Below are positions 45,465 through 54,795 of a stretch of DNA of 64,000 bases, piece by piece; the stretch's first letter is position 1; every line of letters begins with the position of its first letter. The position numbers were made by a program, and so were the translations under genes. Location of the stretch: contig SVGC01000003.1 in the NCBI GenBank assembly GCA_015056495.1, positions 62,001 to 126,000 on the forward strand, written 5' to 3'. Below the pieces are notes generated by a model that ran no database searches, had not been told where the DNA came from, and saw only the letters and a program-made list of their open reading frames with translations. The DNA is from Butyrivibrio sp. (lineage in GTDB: Bacteria > Bacillota > Clostridia > Lachnospirales > Lachnospiraceae).

Positions 45465-45488
45465 CAATATAGATAAGAGAGAATAGAT

Positions 45489-47051
45489 ATGAGTGGGGAC
45501 TATTATTTATTTAAAAGAGCTACAGCCGTGATACTGATGGCCGTGATGTTGACTGGATGCAGCAAGGCAGAAACAGAAAATTTAGAATTACTTATAGAGC
45601 AGGATCAACCAGAAACAGTTGACCCTGCTCTTGATATGTCTTATGAGGTACCTGTGGATACTCCTGAGATTTTGATAGATCAATGTGGATACGAGGCTGA
45701 TTCGGAGAAAGTTGCTGTATTTAGGGGAACGGATATTGATGGCACATTTGAAGTAAGGAATCTTGAAACAGATGAAGTAGTGTATGTTGGAGAAGTTAGA
45801 AGATCCAAGTACAACAAAGAACTGGAAGAATACGACAGCTGCGGGTATTTTACAGAGCTTACCACTGAGGGCGACTATTACATATATAACAGGACTTTGG
45901 GAAGTTCCTATGCTTTTTCAATAAAAGAAAATATATATTCAGATATGTTTGATGAGGCTGGAAAGATATTTTATCTAAATCGTTGCGGATACACAATCAT
46001 GGAACAATACGCCGGTGAAAATGCTCATGCAGCCTGTCATGTAGGTAATGCATATCTAGAAGATAAAACAACTCAGATAGATGTGACAGGTGGCTGGCAT
46101 CTTGATGAAAAGGCCAACAGAGATGTGGTAGATGGTTGTAACATAGCGCAAAATCTTCTTTTGGCTTATGAGCTGAACAAGGACGTTTTTTCGGATGATA
46201 CTGACATACCTGAAAGTAATGATGGTATTGCTGACATACTTAATGAGGTCAAAGTTGAAGTGGACTGGCTGTTAAAGATGCAGGACGAAAAGACTGGTGG
46301 TGTCTATGCATCAGCTCTTACACAGCAGTCTGGTATAACCGATCTGTCCAATGCTGATGTTGAGGTTACGCCAATCACAATGGAGGCGACGATCTCTTTT
46401 GCAGCGCTCCTTGCCAAGTTCAGCTACCTGTATCAGAGTATCGATTCTTCTTTTGCCACTGACTGCTTAAGGGCAGCGGACAGAGCATGGAAGTGTTACA
46501 GTAAAAATGAAAATGCGGGTAATGACGGAAGATATTTTCAGGCAGCAGCCGAGTTATACAGAGCAACCGGATCTTCTACCTATAATAGTGTGCTGGATAC
46601 ATTTTTTTCACAGGACGGCTTTATTGAAGGTTTTGTAAATGAAGATGCGACATTCCTTGGAGGGATCACTTATTTGTCCACCAAGCAGGATGTAAGCAAA
46701 ACAGTATGTAATGAAATGATGAGCGTATTGCTCAGCTCTGCAGAGGAGATTGCAAATAAGGCCAACAACTCAACCTTTTTTGTAACCAGTTGCCTGGGGG
46801 AAGACCTTTTAGACAAGATGTTTGATGATCTTAGGTGTCTGACGGTTACCAACTATATCATTTATAACCATGAGTATACGACAATAATAGAGAATCACAT
46901 TCATTTCCTTATGGGTGTCAATCCGGATGCTATTAATTATGTAACTGACAGTACAGAGAACAGCTATGCCTTATATGAGGAGGCTAACAGCATTATGAGT
47001 AACCCGGTATATATATCAAAATTCATGATAATGCTAAGCGTGGTACAGTAA
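45489..47051 (+). CDS. Lipoprotein with CelD-type Ig domain and degenerate GH9 domain
   Basis: 520 aa. Lipobox MLTGC at about 18-22. Ig-like N-domain ILIDQCGYEADSEKVAVF (about 57-130) as in GH9 cellulases. The (alpha/alpha)6 domain starts near 155. In active GH9 enzymes GGW is followed by H/Y-DAGD with the catalytic base; here the segment is GGWHLDEKANRDVVDG, so the DAGD pair is missing. The C-terminal HHR motif and the acid Glu context (NE) are not recognisable either. Probably a non-catalytic glucan-binding or structural lipoprotein. Confidence 0.75.
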   Translation: MSGDYYLFKRATAVILMAVMLTGCSKAETENLELLIEQDQPETVDPALDMSYEVPVDTPEILIDQCGYEADSEKVAVFRGTDIDGTFEVRNLETDEVVYVGEVRRSKYNKELEEYDSCGYFTELTTEGDYYIYNRTLGSSYAFSIKENIYSDMFDEAGKIFYLNRCGYTIMEQYAGENAHAACHVGNAYLEDKTTQIDVTGGWHLDEKANRDVVDGCNIAQNLLLAYELNKDVFSDDTDIPESNDGIADILNEVKVEVDWLLKMQDEKTGGVYASALTQQSGITDLSNADVEVTPITMEATISFAALLAKFSYLYQSIDSSFATDCLRAADRAWKCYSKNENAGNDGRYFQAAAELYRATGSSTYNSVLDTFFSQDGFIEGFVNEDATFLGGITYLSTKQDVSKTVCNEMMSVLLSSAEEIANKANNSTFFVTSCLGEDLLDKMFDDLRCLTVTNYIIYNHEYTTIIENHIHFLMGVNPDAINYVTDSTENSYALYEEANSIMSNPVYISKFMIMLSVVQ

Positions 47052-47141
47052 GCGGGGGCTGGGGCGTAAATTTTATTTCTTATATATTTATGCTATTATA
47101 TATTCTTGAAAAAAGCATGGTCGGCAATATAGAGGTTTTTA

Positions 47142-47930
47142 ATGAATACAGAAATAGATGGTTTAAATATCAATTATAGAGAAGAAGGCAGAGGACCGCT
47201 TCTGGTAATGCTCCACGGATGGGGAGCCAATATAGAGCTTTTTAACGGCATCTTTAATTTTGCTAGTAGTAAGTATCACGTTGTAGCAATGGATATGCCT
47301 GGATTTGGCAAAAGTGATGAGCCGGATTTTGCATATTCTGTGGATGACTATATTTCATTTGTGGTCAAGTTTGTCAAAAAGCTTTTTCCAGAAGATAAGG
47401 AAATCATATTCCTTGGCCATTCTCATGGCGGAAGGGTAAGCATCAAAATGGCTGCGCGTTCTGCAACAGAGGATTTTGGATTCAAGATCAAGAGTCTTGT
47501 ACTTGTGGATAGCGCCGGAGTAATTGCGGTTAAGACACCGGCTCAGCTCAAGAGACAGAAAAAATATAAGTTTTATAAGAAGTTGATAACAGGCTCAGGA
47601 ATATTAAAGATATATCCTGGTGCATTGGATAAATTACAGAAAAAATTTGGCTCAGCAGATTATAGTGCGGCGAGTCCAACAATGAGGGCAAGCATGGTCA
47701 AGGTGGTAAATGAAGATATGGTGCCATATATGCCTAAGGTAACAATGCCGGTGCTTTTGATATGGGGCAAAAATGACACTGCAACACCTCTTTCTGATGG
47801 TCAGAAGATGGAAGAACTTATGCCGGAAGCAGGTCTTGCACCAATTGATAATGCAGGACATTACTCATTCCTGGATCAGCCGTATATATTCTATAGGATA
47901 CTGGGAAGCTTTTTGAAAATAGATATGTGA
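47142..47930 (+). CDS. Alpha/beta hydrolase
   Basis: 262 aa. HGWGAN oxyanion loop, DMPGFGKSDEP, nucleophile elbow GHSHGG (Ser about 101), acid in LLIWGKNDTATP (Asp about 210) and His in NAGHYSFLDQP. No signal peptide. Substrate unknown. It stands 64 nt before the MurF-like gene and the Ddl-like gene, and the trio may act together in envelope metabolism (inference). Confidence 0.85.
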   Translation: MNTEIDGLNINYREEGRGPLLVMLHGWGANIELFNGIFNFASSKYHVVAMDMPGFGKSDEPDFAYSVDDYISFVVKFVKKLFPEDKEIIFLGHSHGGRVSIKMAARSATEDFGFKIKSLVLVDSAGVIAVKTPAQLKRQKKYKFYKKLITGSGILKIYPGALDKLQKKFGSADYSAASPTMRASMVKVVNEDMVPYMPKVTMPVLLIWGKNDTATPLSDGQKMEELMPEAGLAPIDNAGHYSFLDQPYIFYRILGSFLKIDM

Positions 47931-47994
47931 TATGTGTTAGTAACCATAAACATTTGTGGATAACAAATCATAAAAAAGAAAAAGTGGTGGAAAA

Positions 47995-49602
47995 ATGATC
48001 ATAAAGATAGTGGTTATAATCGAATTATTAGTACTAATAGCAATGATGATTATGGGAACAAGATTTTATTCTCATATGCTGCAGCTTTCATCTTATCAGT
48101 TTCAGGGCTATTTCAGATTCCTGAGAACTTCAAATATCAAGAAGAATCTGATACATCTGCTAATGGGCGTAGTATTACTGGTACTTATGCTTACAACAGA
48201 TTATAAGTATGTGGTGATAGTTTCCATAGTGTTTGGGATCATATGTCTTATAATGTATCGTCCACAGAAAGCCAAGAAGAAATTTGCTGTAACCAAAAGA
48301 GTTGAAAGACTATTTGTTACAGATGGAATTATTTTTGCAATTATCGTAGGGATCATAGCTGCGAATCAGTTTTCAGAGTCACATCTTTTAGTAGCTAATA
48401 TTTTGTCAGTAGTATTTTTTACATTATTCCCACTTATTACTGCCTTGGCTAATCTGATAAATAAGCCGGTGGAAAAGCAGGTAAATCAGTACTATATCAA
48501 TGATGCCAAGAGAATACTCAGAGAACATCCAAATCTCAGGATCATAGGTGTAACAGGCAGTTATGGTAAGACAAGTGTGAAGTATTATCTGAATACTCTT
48601 TTGTCAGAGGGATTTAGAGTACTTATAACACCGGAGAGCTTTAATACACCAATGGGAGTAGTAAGGACTATCAGAGGCGACTTAAAGAACACACATGAGA
48701 TATTTGTATGTGAAATAGGTGCCCGCCATGTGGGAGATATCAAGGAAATATGCGATATTGTGCATCCTGATGACGGAATAGTGACATCTATTGGACCTCA
48801 GCACCTTGAAACTTTCCATAATCAGCAGAATATTATCAATACCAAGTATGAACTTCTAGATGCAGTAGAAGAAAAGAAAACAAGTGATGACGCAGCTGGA
48901 AAACATCTTAAGTGGGTCAACTTCGATAACGATTTTATCCACGACAATATGAAATACAGTGATGCGATCACATATGGAACAAGAGAAGGAGCTGCTTACA
49001 GAGCAACTGATGTCTCTGTCTCAAGAGCAGGAACATCATTTACTGTAACAACTCCAAGTGGTGAGTCAGAAGAATTTACAACCAAGCTTATAGGACCTCA
49101 TAATGTTCAAAATGTTGTTGGTGCGATCGCGGTAGCCAATTCACTGGGTATTCCAATGAATAAGCTCAAGATGGCTGTCAGACGACTTCAACCTGTATCC
49201 CACAGGCTTGAGCTGATACAGCGTGGTAGTGTTACTATCCTTGATGATGCTTATAATTCCAATCCTGCTGGTGCCAAGACTGCTATTGATACATTGGCTC
49301 TTTTTACAGATTCAGTCAAAGTCCTTGTTACACCTGGAATGGTTGAGCTTGGAGAAAAAGAAAATGAGCTGAACATGGAATTTGGCCGTCAGGCTGCCAA
49401 GGTATGTGATTATATTATCCTTGTTGGTGAGAAGCAGACTGAATACATCAAGAAGGGTGCTCTTGAAGAAGGATTTTCTGAGCAAAAACTTTTTGTTAAA
49501 AATACTCTGAATGAAGCAACAGCGCTCATGTATGAACTTGATGCTGGAAAAGAGAAAGTAATATTACTTGAAAATGATCTTCCAGATAACTATACTAAGT
49601 AA
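47995..49602 (+). CDS. Membrane-anchored Mur ligase (MurF-like)
   Basis: 535 aa. The first 150 residues contain about five membrane helices (IIKIVVIIELLVLIAMMIMG at the start), absent from standard MurF. Then ATP loop GVTGSYGKTSVKYYL (about 180), GPHNVQNVVGAIAVANSLG (central to C-domain) and DDAYNSNPAGAKTAIDTL, a MurF hallmark. It would add a D-Ala-D-Ala-type dipeptide or another amino group to a muropeptide at the membrane. Paired with a Ddl-like gene 39 nt downstream. Normal murF would lie in a division cluster elsewhere. Confidence 0.85.
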   Translation: MIIKIVVIIELLVLIAMMIMGTRFYSHMLQLSSYQFQGYFRFLRTSNIKKNLIHLLMGVVLLVLMLTTDYKYVVIVSIVFGIICLIMYRPQKAKKKFAVTKRVERLFVTDGIIFAIIVGIIAANQFSESHLLVANILSVVFFTLFPLITALANLINKPVEKQVNQYYINDAKRILREHPNLRIIGVTGSYGKTSVKYYLNTLLSEGFRVLITPESFNTPMGVVRTIRGDLKNTHEIFVCEIGARHVGDIKEICDIVHPDDGIVTSIGPQHLETFHNQQNIINTKYELLDAVEEKKTSDDAAGKHLKWVNFDNDFIHDNMKYSDAITYGTREGAAYRATDVSVSRAGTSFTVTTPSGESEEFTTKLIGPHNVQNVVGAIAVANSLGIPMNKLKMAVRRLQPVSHRLELIQRGSVTILDDAYNSNPAGAKTAIDTLALFTDSVKVLVTPGMVELGEKENELNMEFGRQAAKVCDYIILVGEKQTEYIKKGALEEGFSEQKLFVKNTLNEATALMYELDAGKEKVILLENDLPDNYTK

Positions 49603-49641
49603 GCGTGATTATTAATATATGGATATTTTTTGGAGGCAAAA

Positions 49642-50847
49642 ATGAAACTGAAGATAGCAGTTCTATTTGGTGGAAATAGTACAGAACACGAGATATCAAT
49701 CATATCTGCTATTCAGGCTATGGGTTACATCAATAGAGATAAATATGATGTAATTCCTGTTTATATAACCAAGAACAGCGATTATTATGTAGGAGAATTT
49801 ATAGACAAGATCGAAGAATATACACATATTCCAGATCTTCTTAAAAAGAGCACTAAAGTAGTATGGATCAAGGATGGAGATAAGGTAAGTCTTGTCAGAT
49901 ATCCTATGAAGAAATTTGGCAATAACGTTATTTCTGATATTGATATTGCATTTCCAATCGTACATGGTACTAACGTTGAAGATGGTGTACTTCAGGGATT
50001 TTTACAGACACTTGGACTTCCTGTAGTAGGCTGCGATGTATTATCATCTGCAGTTGGAATGAACAAATATGTTATGAAGACAGTTCTCAAGGACAATGGT
50101 ATACCTGTTCTTGATTGCCTTTGCTTTACTTGGAAGGATTACGAAGACAGCGAAGCTCTTATAAATAAGATCGAGGCTAAGTTATCTTATCCTGTAATTG
50201 TAAAACCAGTTAACCTTGGATCAAGTATCGGTATCAGCAAGGCTAAAAATCAGGAAGAGCTTAAAGAAGCTCTTGATACAGCATTTGAATTTGCTAAGAG
50301 AGTACTTGTTGAGCCAGCTATTACCAATCTTAAGGAAATCAACTGTTCAGTACTTGGAGATTATGAAAGTGCACAGGCTTCTGAATGCGAAGAGCCTGTT
50401 AATGCCAGCGATATCTTAAGCTTTGAAGATAAGTACATGAAGGGCGGTAAGGGCGCTAAAGGTGCCAAGACTGGTGGCAGCAAGGGTATGGCATCTCTTT
50501 CAAGAAAGATCCCTGCTGATATCAGTAGCGAGACTCGTGAGCAGATCAGAACTATGGCAGTAGAAGCTTTCAAATGCCTTGAGTGCTCTGGCGTATCACG
50601 TATTGACTTTATGATCGATATGGATACAAATAAGATATATTTAAATGAGATCAATACTATTCCTGGTTCACTTTCCTTCTATTTATGGGAACCACTTGGA
50701 ATGAAATATGAAGAACTTTTGGAAAAAATGATCCAGATTGCATTGAAACAGGATAGAGAAAACCACAAGGTTGTATTCTCTTTTGAGACTAACGTTCTTG
50801 AAGGAGTTAAACTTGGCGGCGGATCAAAGACTGGTAGCAAGATGTAA
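49642..50847 (+). CDS. D-alanine-D-alanine ligase-like ATP-grasp protein
   Basis: 401 aa from ATG 49642 (GGAGGC upstream; the track uses TTG 49630). N-terminal LFGGNSTEHEISIISA, ATP-grasp VKPVNLGSSIGISKA, metal site NEINTIPGSLSFYLWEPLG. Two oddities: a Gly/Lys insert KGGKGAKGAKTGGSKGM (about 265-283) where Ddl has its short omega loop, and a GGGSKTGSK tail. It makes D-Ala-D-Ala or a related depsipeptide/dipeptide for the MurF-like partner. The specificity residue pattern differs from PGFT-type Ddl. Confidence 0.85.
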   Translation: MKLKIAVLFGGNSTEHEISIISAIQAMGYINRDKYDVIPVYITKNSDYYVGEFIDKIEEYTHIPDLLKKSTKVVWIKDGDKVSLVRYPMKKFGNNVISDIDIAFPIVHGTNVEDGVLQGFLQTLGLPVVGCDVLSSAVGMNKYVMKTVLKDNGIPVLDCLCFTWKDYEDSEALINKIEAKLSYPVIVKPVNLGSSIGISKAKNQEELKEALDTAFEFAKRVLVEPAITNLKEINCSVLGDYESAQASECEEPVNASDILSFEDKYMKGGKGAKGAKTGGSKGMASLSRKIPADISSETREQIRTMAVEAFKCLECSGVSRIDFMIDMDTNKIYLNEINTIPGSLSFYLWEPLGMKYEELLEKMIQIALKQDRENHKVVFSFETNVLEGVKLGGGSKTGSKM

Positions 50848-50854
50848 AAAAATT

Positions 50855-50886
50855 AGGGTTGTCACATTTTATAATGTGGCAACCCT
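50855..50886. terminator. Bidirectional terminator between ddl-like and plsC
   Basis: AGGGTTGTCACATT and AATGTGGCAACCCT (one G-T pair), loop of 4 nt. The T-tract is stronger on the minus strand (TTTTTTT after AA). Confidence 0.85.
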
Positions 50887-50905
50887 TTGTTGTGCTTAGG
50901 ATTTA

Positions 50906-51640
50906 TCAGATAAGTGATTTATTAGCCTGATATTTTTCAAGGATGATAGTACGTACATAATCATCAATATTTTTAAGCTCTTCTTTTGAAAGTTCATTTA
51001 AGTAAATAGGTTTGCAATATTCAACCACAACATGAGCAGGTCTTATAGCCCATGGATGAGCTTCAAAGATGTCATCTGTATTATTTACTACGACAGGAAT
51101 AATAGGGCAGCCCGCTTTTTGAGCTATTTTAAATGAACCCTTGTGGAAATCAATAAGGTCCTGATCTGTTCTGTTTCTGGTTCCTTCAGGATAGATGGTC
51201 ATTGATGTTCCGTTTTTTACCTGATCAATTGCTGTAAGAATGATCTGCAGACCCTGACGGATATCGTCTCTATCAAGGAACAGACAGTCAAGATATTTCA
51301 TCCAGCGGCTCAGGATAGGAACTTTTGTCATTTCTTTTTTGGCAATATAACCTGTGAGTCTAGGAACTCTTGAATAGGTGATGACGATATCAAAATAACT
51401 GCGGTGGTTACCAACATATAAAACAGGTGTATCTGTCGGAACATTTTCTTCTCCGCGGATATCGATCTTGGCTCCAGTCAGGAACAGGATGCATTTGAAT
51501 CCCCACTGTACAAAAGAAAGTGATATTTCTTTTGCTTTCTTAAGCTGGGATTTACTCATTATGAAGAGCACCAACTGGATTGGAAGACTTACTAATAAAT
51601 AAATGACTAAATAAAGTACTATGATAATTAACCGAAGCAT
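50906..51640 (-). CDS. plsC: 1-acyl-sn-glycerol-3-phosphate acyltransferase
   Basis: 244 aa. N-terminal membrane helix (LIIIVLYLVIYLLVSLPIQL). Motif I VGNHRSYFDI (HX4D) near 78 and motif III YPEGTRNR near 152. It acylates lysophosphatidate to phosphatidate in the membrane. Starts with ATG 51640, GGAGAAAAT upstream on the minus strand. Divergent from pyrC. Confidence 0.9.
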   Translation of the reverse strand: MLRLIIIVLYLVIYLLVSLPIQLVLFIMSKSQLKKAKEISLSFVQWGFKCILFLTGAKIDIRGEENVPTDTPVLYVGNHRSYFDIVITYSRVPRLTGYIAKKEMTKVPILSRWMKYLDCLFLDRDDIRQGLQIILTAIDQVKNGTSMTIYPEGTRNRTDQDLIDFHKGSFKIAQKAGCPIIPVVVNNTDDIFEAHPWAIRPAHVVVEYCKPIYLNELSKEELKNIDDYVRTIILEKYQANKSLI

Positions 51641-51743
51641 ATTTTCTCCATTGTTTAGAATAAATTTTTTAGGTACAATCGGGTATAGTATACGAGTAAT
51701 ATTTGTACATTACAATTATAATCTACAAAAAGGAGTTTAGAAA

Positions 51744-53012
51744 GTGTATCTGATCAGAAATGGTTACATGATAGACCCTGCAAGTGGTACAGAGGGTGTA
51801 AGGGATATCGTTATTGAAGATGGAAAAATAGCAAAGATCACTAGTCACTATGATGGCACAGTATATGAAGAAATTGATGCTACAGGAAAAGTAGTGGCAC
51901 CGGGACTTGTAGATGGGCATGTTCATTTTAGAGATCCGGGATTTACATATAAAGAAGACATATATTCAGGAGCTGCAGCTGCCGCAAAAGGCGGTTTTAC
52001 CAGCGTTGTAATGATGGGCAATACAGAGCCGCATATGGATAATCCACAGACTCTAGAAGAGGTTTTGAAAAAAGGCGCAGAGACAGGGATAAAGGTCTAT
52101 GCATGTGCGAATGTTACTAGAGATATGAAGGGCCAGGAGCTTGTGGACATGCAGCAGATGATAGATGCCGGAGCAGTTCTTTTTACTGATGATGGCAAGC
52201 CTGTTATGAGTGAAGAGATCATGAAAAAAGCATGTGCTCAGGCTGCAAAAGTTGGAAAAGTCATCAGTCTTCATGAGGAAGATCCTCAATATATAACTGA
52301 TAATGGTATCAATGCTGGTCCTGTAGCAGAAAAGCTTGGTATAACAGGCTCTCCACGCCAGGCAGAGATATCAATGGTTGAGAGAGATATCAAGATTGCC
52401 ACGGAGAGCGGTGCAGAGATCACAATCCAGCACATTAGTGCGGCTGAGTCCGTAGAACTTATAAGACAGGCCAGAAAGAAATATCCTGGAATCCATGCAG
52501 AAGCAACTCCTCATCATTTTACACTTACTCAGGAAGCAGTATTAAAATATGGCACATTGGCCAAAATGAATCCGCCTCTTAGGGAAGAAAGTGACAGACA
52601 GGCTATCATTGAAGGCCTAAAGGATGGAACGATAGAGATGATCGCAACAGATCATGCTCCGCATGCATCATATGAAAAAGAAAAAGGAATAAAGGAAGCT
52701 CCAAGTGGCATCACAGGTCTCGAAACCTCACTTGGTCTTGGCGTCAGAGAACTGGTAAATACAGGCAGATTGACAATGATGGAACTTTTGACAAGAATGA
52801 CTATTGGACCGGCCAGAGTATACGGACTTGATGCAGGACAGATAAAAGAAGGCGGTGCGGCAGATCTTGTTATTTTTGATCCTAAAGAAAGCGAGATTTA
52901 TTCTAATAGTTTATCAAAGTCAACAAATACACCATTTTTATCACAGGAAATTCCTGCAGTGATATATTATACTATATGCGACGGTAACATAGTTTACAGT
53001 AAGAAACTATGA
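51744..53012 (+). CDS. pyrC: Dihydroorotase
   Basis: 422 aa with a GTG start after AAAAGGAG. Zinc ligands in GHVHFRDPGFTYKED (about 58-72); further ligands His in ISLHEEDP and IQHISAAE; catalytic Asp in MIATDHAPH (about 305). It closes carbamoyl-aspartate to dihydroorotate. First gene of pyrC-pyrK-pyrD. Confidence 0.95.
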   Translation: MYLIRNGYMIDPASGTEGVRDIVIEDGKIAKITSHYDGTVYEEIDATGKVVAPGLVDGHVHFRDPGFTYKEDIYSGAAAAAKGGFTSVVMMGNTEPHMDNPQTLEEVLKKGAETGIKVYACANVTRDMKGQELVDMQQMIDAGAVLFTDDGKPVMSEEIMKKACAQAAKVGKVISLHEEDPQYITDNGINAGPVAEKLGITGSPRQAEISMVERDIKIATESGAEITIQHISAAESVELIRQARKKYPGIHAEATPHHFTLTQEAVLKYGTLAKMNPPLREESDRQAIIEGLKDGTIEMIATDHAPHASYEKEKGIKEAPSGITGLETSLGLGVRELVNTGRLTMMELLTRMTIGPARVYGLDAGQIKEGGAADLVIFDPKESEIYSNSLSKSTNTPFLSQEIPAVIYYTICDGNIVYSKKL

Positions 53013-53036
53013 TCAAATAACCAATTGGAGAAAAAT

Positions 53037-53831
53037 ATGGCAAAGAAGAAAAAAATTGAAGCACTAGTTATGTCACAAAAGATGCTTGCTGATGGCATCC
53101 TCGATATGTGGATAGCTACTCCACTGGCTGAACATGCAAGACCTGGTCAGTTCATAGGAATATATCCTATCGATCAGACCAAGCTACTTCCAAGACCTAT
53201 CAGTATCTGCGAGATAAGTGCAGAGAAGGATGCTATGAGGCTTGTCTACAGGATCAGTGGAAAAGGAACTGCAGAATTTGCTCTTTATCAGCAGGGACAG
53301 CATGTTCAGATAATAGGCATACTTGGAGACAATGGATTTCCTGTTGAAGAAGCAGATGGAAAAAAGGTGCTCATAATGGGTGGAGGTATAGGCGTTCCAC
53401 CACTTCTTGAATTGTCAAAACAGATAAATTCAAAGGGCAATGCCAAGTCTATTGATATTGTCATGGGATATAGAAACAGTGATACTTTCCTTGGAGAGGA
53501 TTTTAAACAATATGGACAGCTCCATATTGCTACAGAAGACGGTAGTGTTGGAACTAAAGGCAATGTATTAGATGCTGTAAGGGAAGAAATGATCGATGCA
53601 GACATCATCTATGCATGTGGTCCAATGCCTATGCTCAGAGCTATCAAAGTTTATGCGGCAGAAAAAGACATAAAGGCATTCATATCTCTTGAAGAGAGAA
53701 TGGCTTGTGGAGTTGGAGCATGCCTTGGATGTGTATGCAAGACAACCAAAAAAGATGAACACTCACATGTTAATAATGCTAGGATCTGTACTGACGGACC
53801 AGTGTTTGATGCACTTGACGTTGAGATTTAA
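53037..53831 (+). CDS. pyrK: Dihydroorotate dehydrogenase electron transfer subunit
   Basis: 264 aa from ATG 53037 (GGAG upstream). FAD segment LLPRPISICEI, NAD segment GGGIGVPPLLELSKQ, and 2Fe-2S ligands MACGVGACLGCVCKT plus a later Cys in ARICTDGPVF. It passes electrons from PyrDB to NAD+. Located between pyrC and pyrD. Confidence 0.95.
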   Translation: MAKKKKIEALVMSQKMLADGILDMWIATPLAEHARPGQFIGIYPIDQTKLLPRPISICEISAEKDAMRLVYRISGKGTAEFALYQQGQHVQIIGILGDNGFPVEEADGKKVLIMGGGIGVPPLLELSKQINSKGNAKSIDIVMGYRNSDTFLGEDFKQYGQLHIATEDGSVGTKGNVLDAVREEMIDADIIYACGPMPMLRAIKVYAAEKDIKAFISLEERMACGVGACLGCVCKTTKKDEHSHVNNARICTDGPVFDALDVEI

Positions 53832-53846
53832 GATGGAGGAATTTTA

Positions 53847-54755
53847 GTGAATACATCAGTAAATATAGCCGGAGTTTCATTTAAAAATCCAGTAACAACA
53901 GCATCTGGAACTTTTGGATCAGGAATTGAATATTCTGAATTTGTAGACTTAAACAGATTGGGAGCAGTAGTGACCAAGGGTGTTGCCAATGTTCCGTGGC
54001 CTGGAAATCCAACGCCAAGAGTTACAGAGACATACGGTGGTATGTTAAATGCAATTGGCCTTCAGAATCCAGGTGTTGACGTAATGATAGAGCGTGACCT
54101 TCCGTTTCTTGAACAGTTTGATACGAGAGTAATTGTAAATGTTTGTGGAAAAACAGTTGAAGATTATCTTGAGGTTGTGGATAAACTCGCTGATCAGAAA
54201 GTCGATATGCTTGAGATCAATGTATCCTGTCCTAATGTAAAAGAGGGTGCTATTGCCTTTGGACAGAATGCAGATGCTCTTTATAATATTACAAAAGAGA
54301 TCAAAAAGCATGCAAAGCAGCCAGTTATCATGAAGCTGAGTCCAAATGTTACCAGCATAGCAGAGATGGCCAAAGCTGCTGAGGCAGCTGGCGCAGATGC
54401 CATATCCCTTATTAATACGATTACCGGAATGCAGATTGACATCTATAGAAAGAAATTCGTTCTTGCAAATAAGACAGGAGGTCTTTCAGGACCAGCAATC
54501 AAGCCGGTTGCTGTACGAATGGTCTATGAAGCAGCTCATGCAGTTAATATTCCTATTATTGGAATGGGCGGTATCTGTAATGCAGAAGATGCCATTGAGT
54601 TCATCATGGCTGGAGCTACTATGGTAGCAGTAGGTGCCATGAATTTCCATGATCCATATGCAACTATAAAAGTTGTTGAAGGTATAGAGAAATATATGCA
54701 GGAGTATGGCGTAGAGGATATATCTGATCTTAGACTTATAGTTGATAAGCAGTGA
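53847..54755 (+). CDS. pyrD: Dihydroorotate dehydrogenase, NAD-linked catalytic subunit
   Basis: 302 aa, GTG start after GGAGG. Class 1B: catalytic Cys in EINVSCPNVKEG (about 131), FMN site NKTGGLSGPAIKP and GMGGICNAEDAIEF. Works with PyrK to make orotate. Confidence 0.96.
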   Translation: MNTSVNIAGVSFKNPVTTASGTFGSGIEYSEFVDLNRLGAVVTKGVANVPWPGNPTPRVTETYGGMLNAIGLQNPGVDVMIERDLPFLEQFDTRVIVNVCGKTVEDYLEVVDKLADQKVDMLEINVSCPNVKEGAIAFGQNADALYNITKEIKKHAKQPVIMKLSPNVTSIAEMAKAAEAAGADAISLINTITGMQIDIYRKKFVLANKTGGLSGPAIKPVAVRMVYEAAHAVNIPIIGMGGICNAEDAIEFIMAGATMVAVGAMNFHDPYATIKVVEGIEKYMQEYGVEDISDLRLIVDKQ

Positions 54756-54795
54756 AATACTATGGTATCAGATCATAGTGTAAATGAGGAATGAA

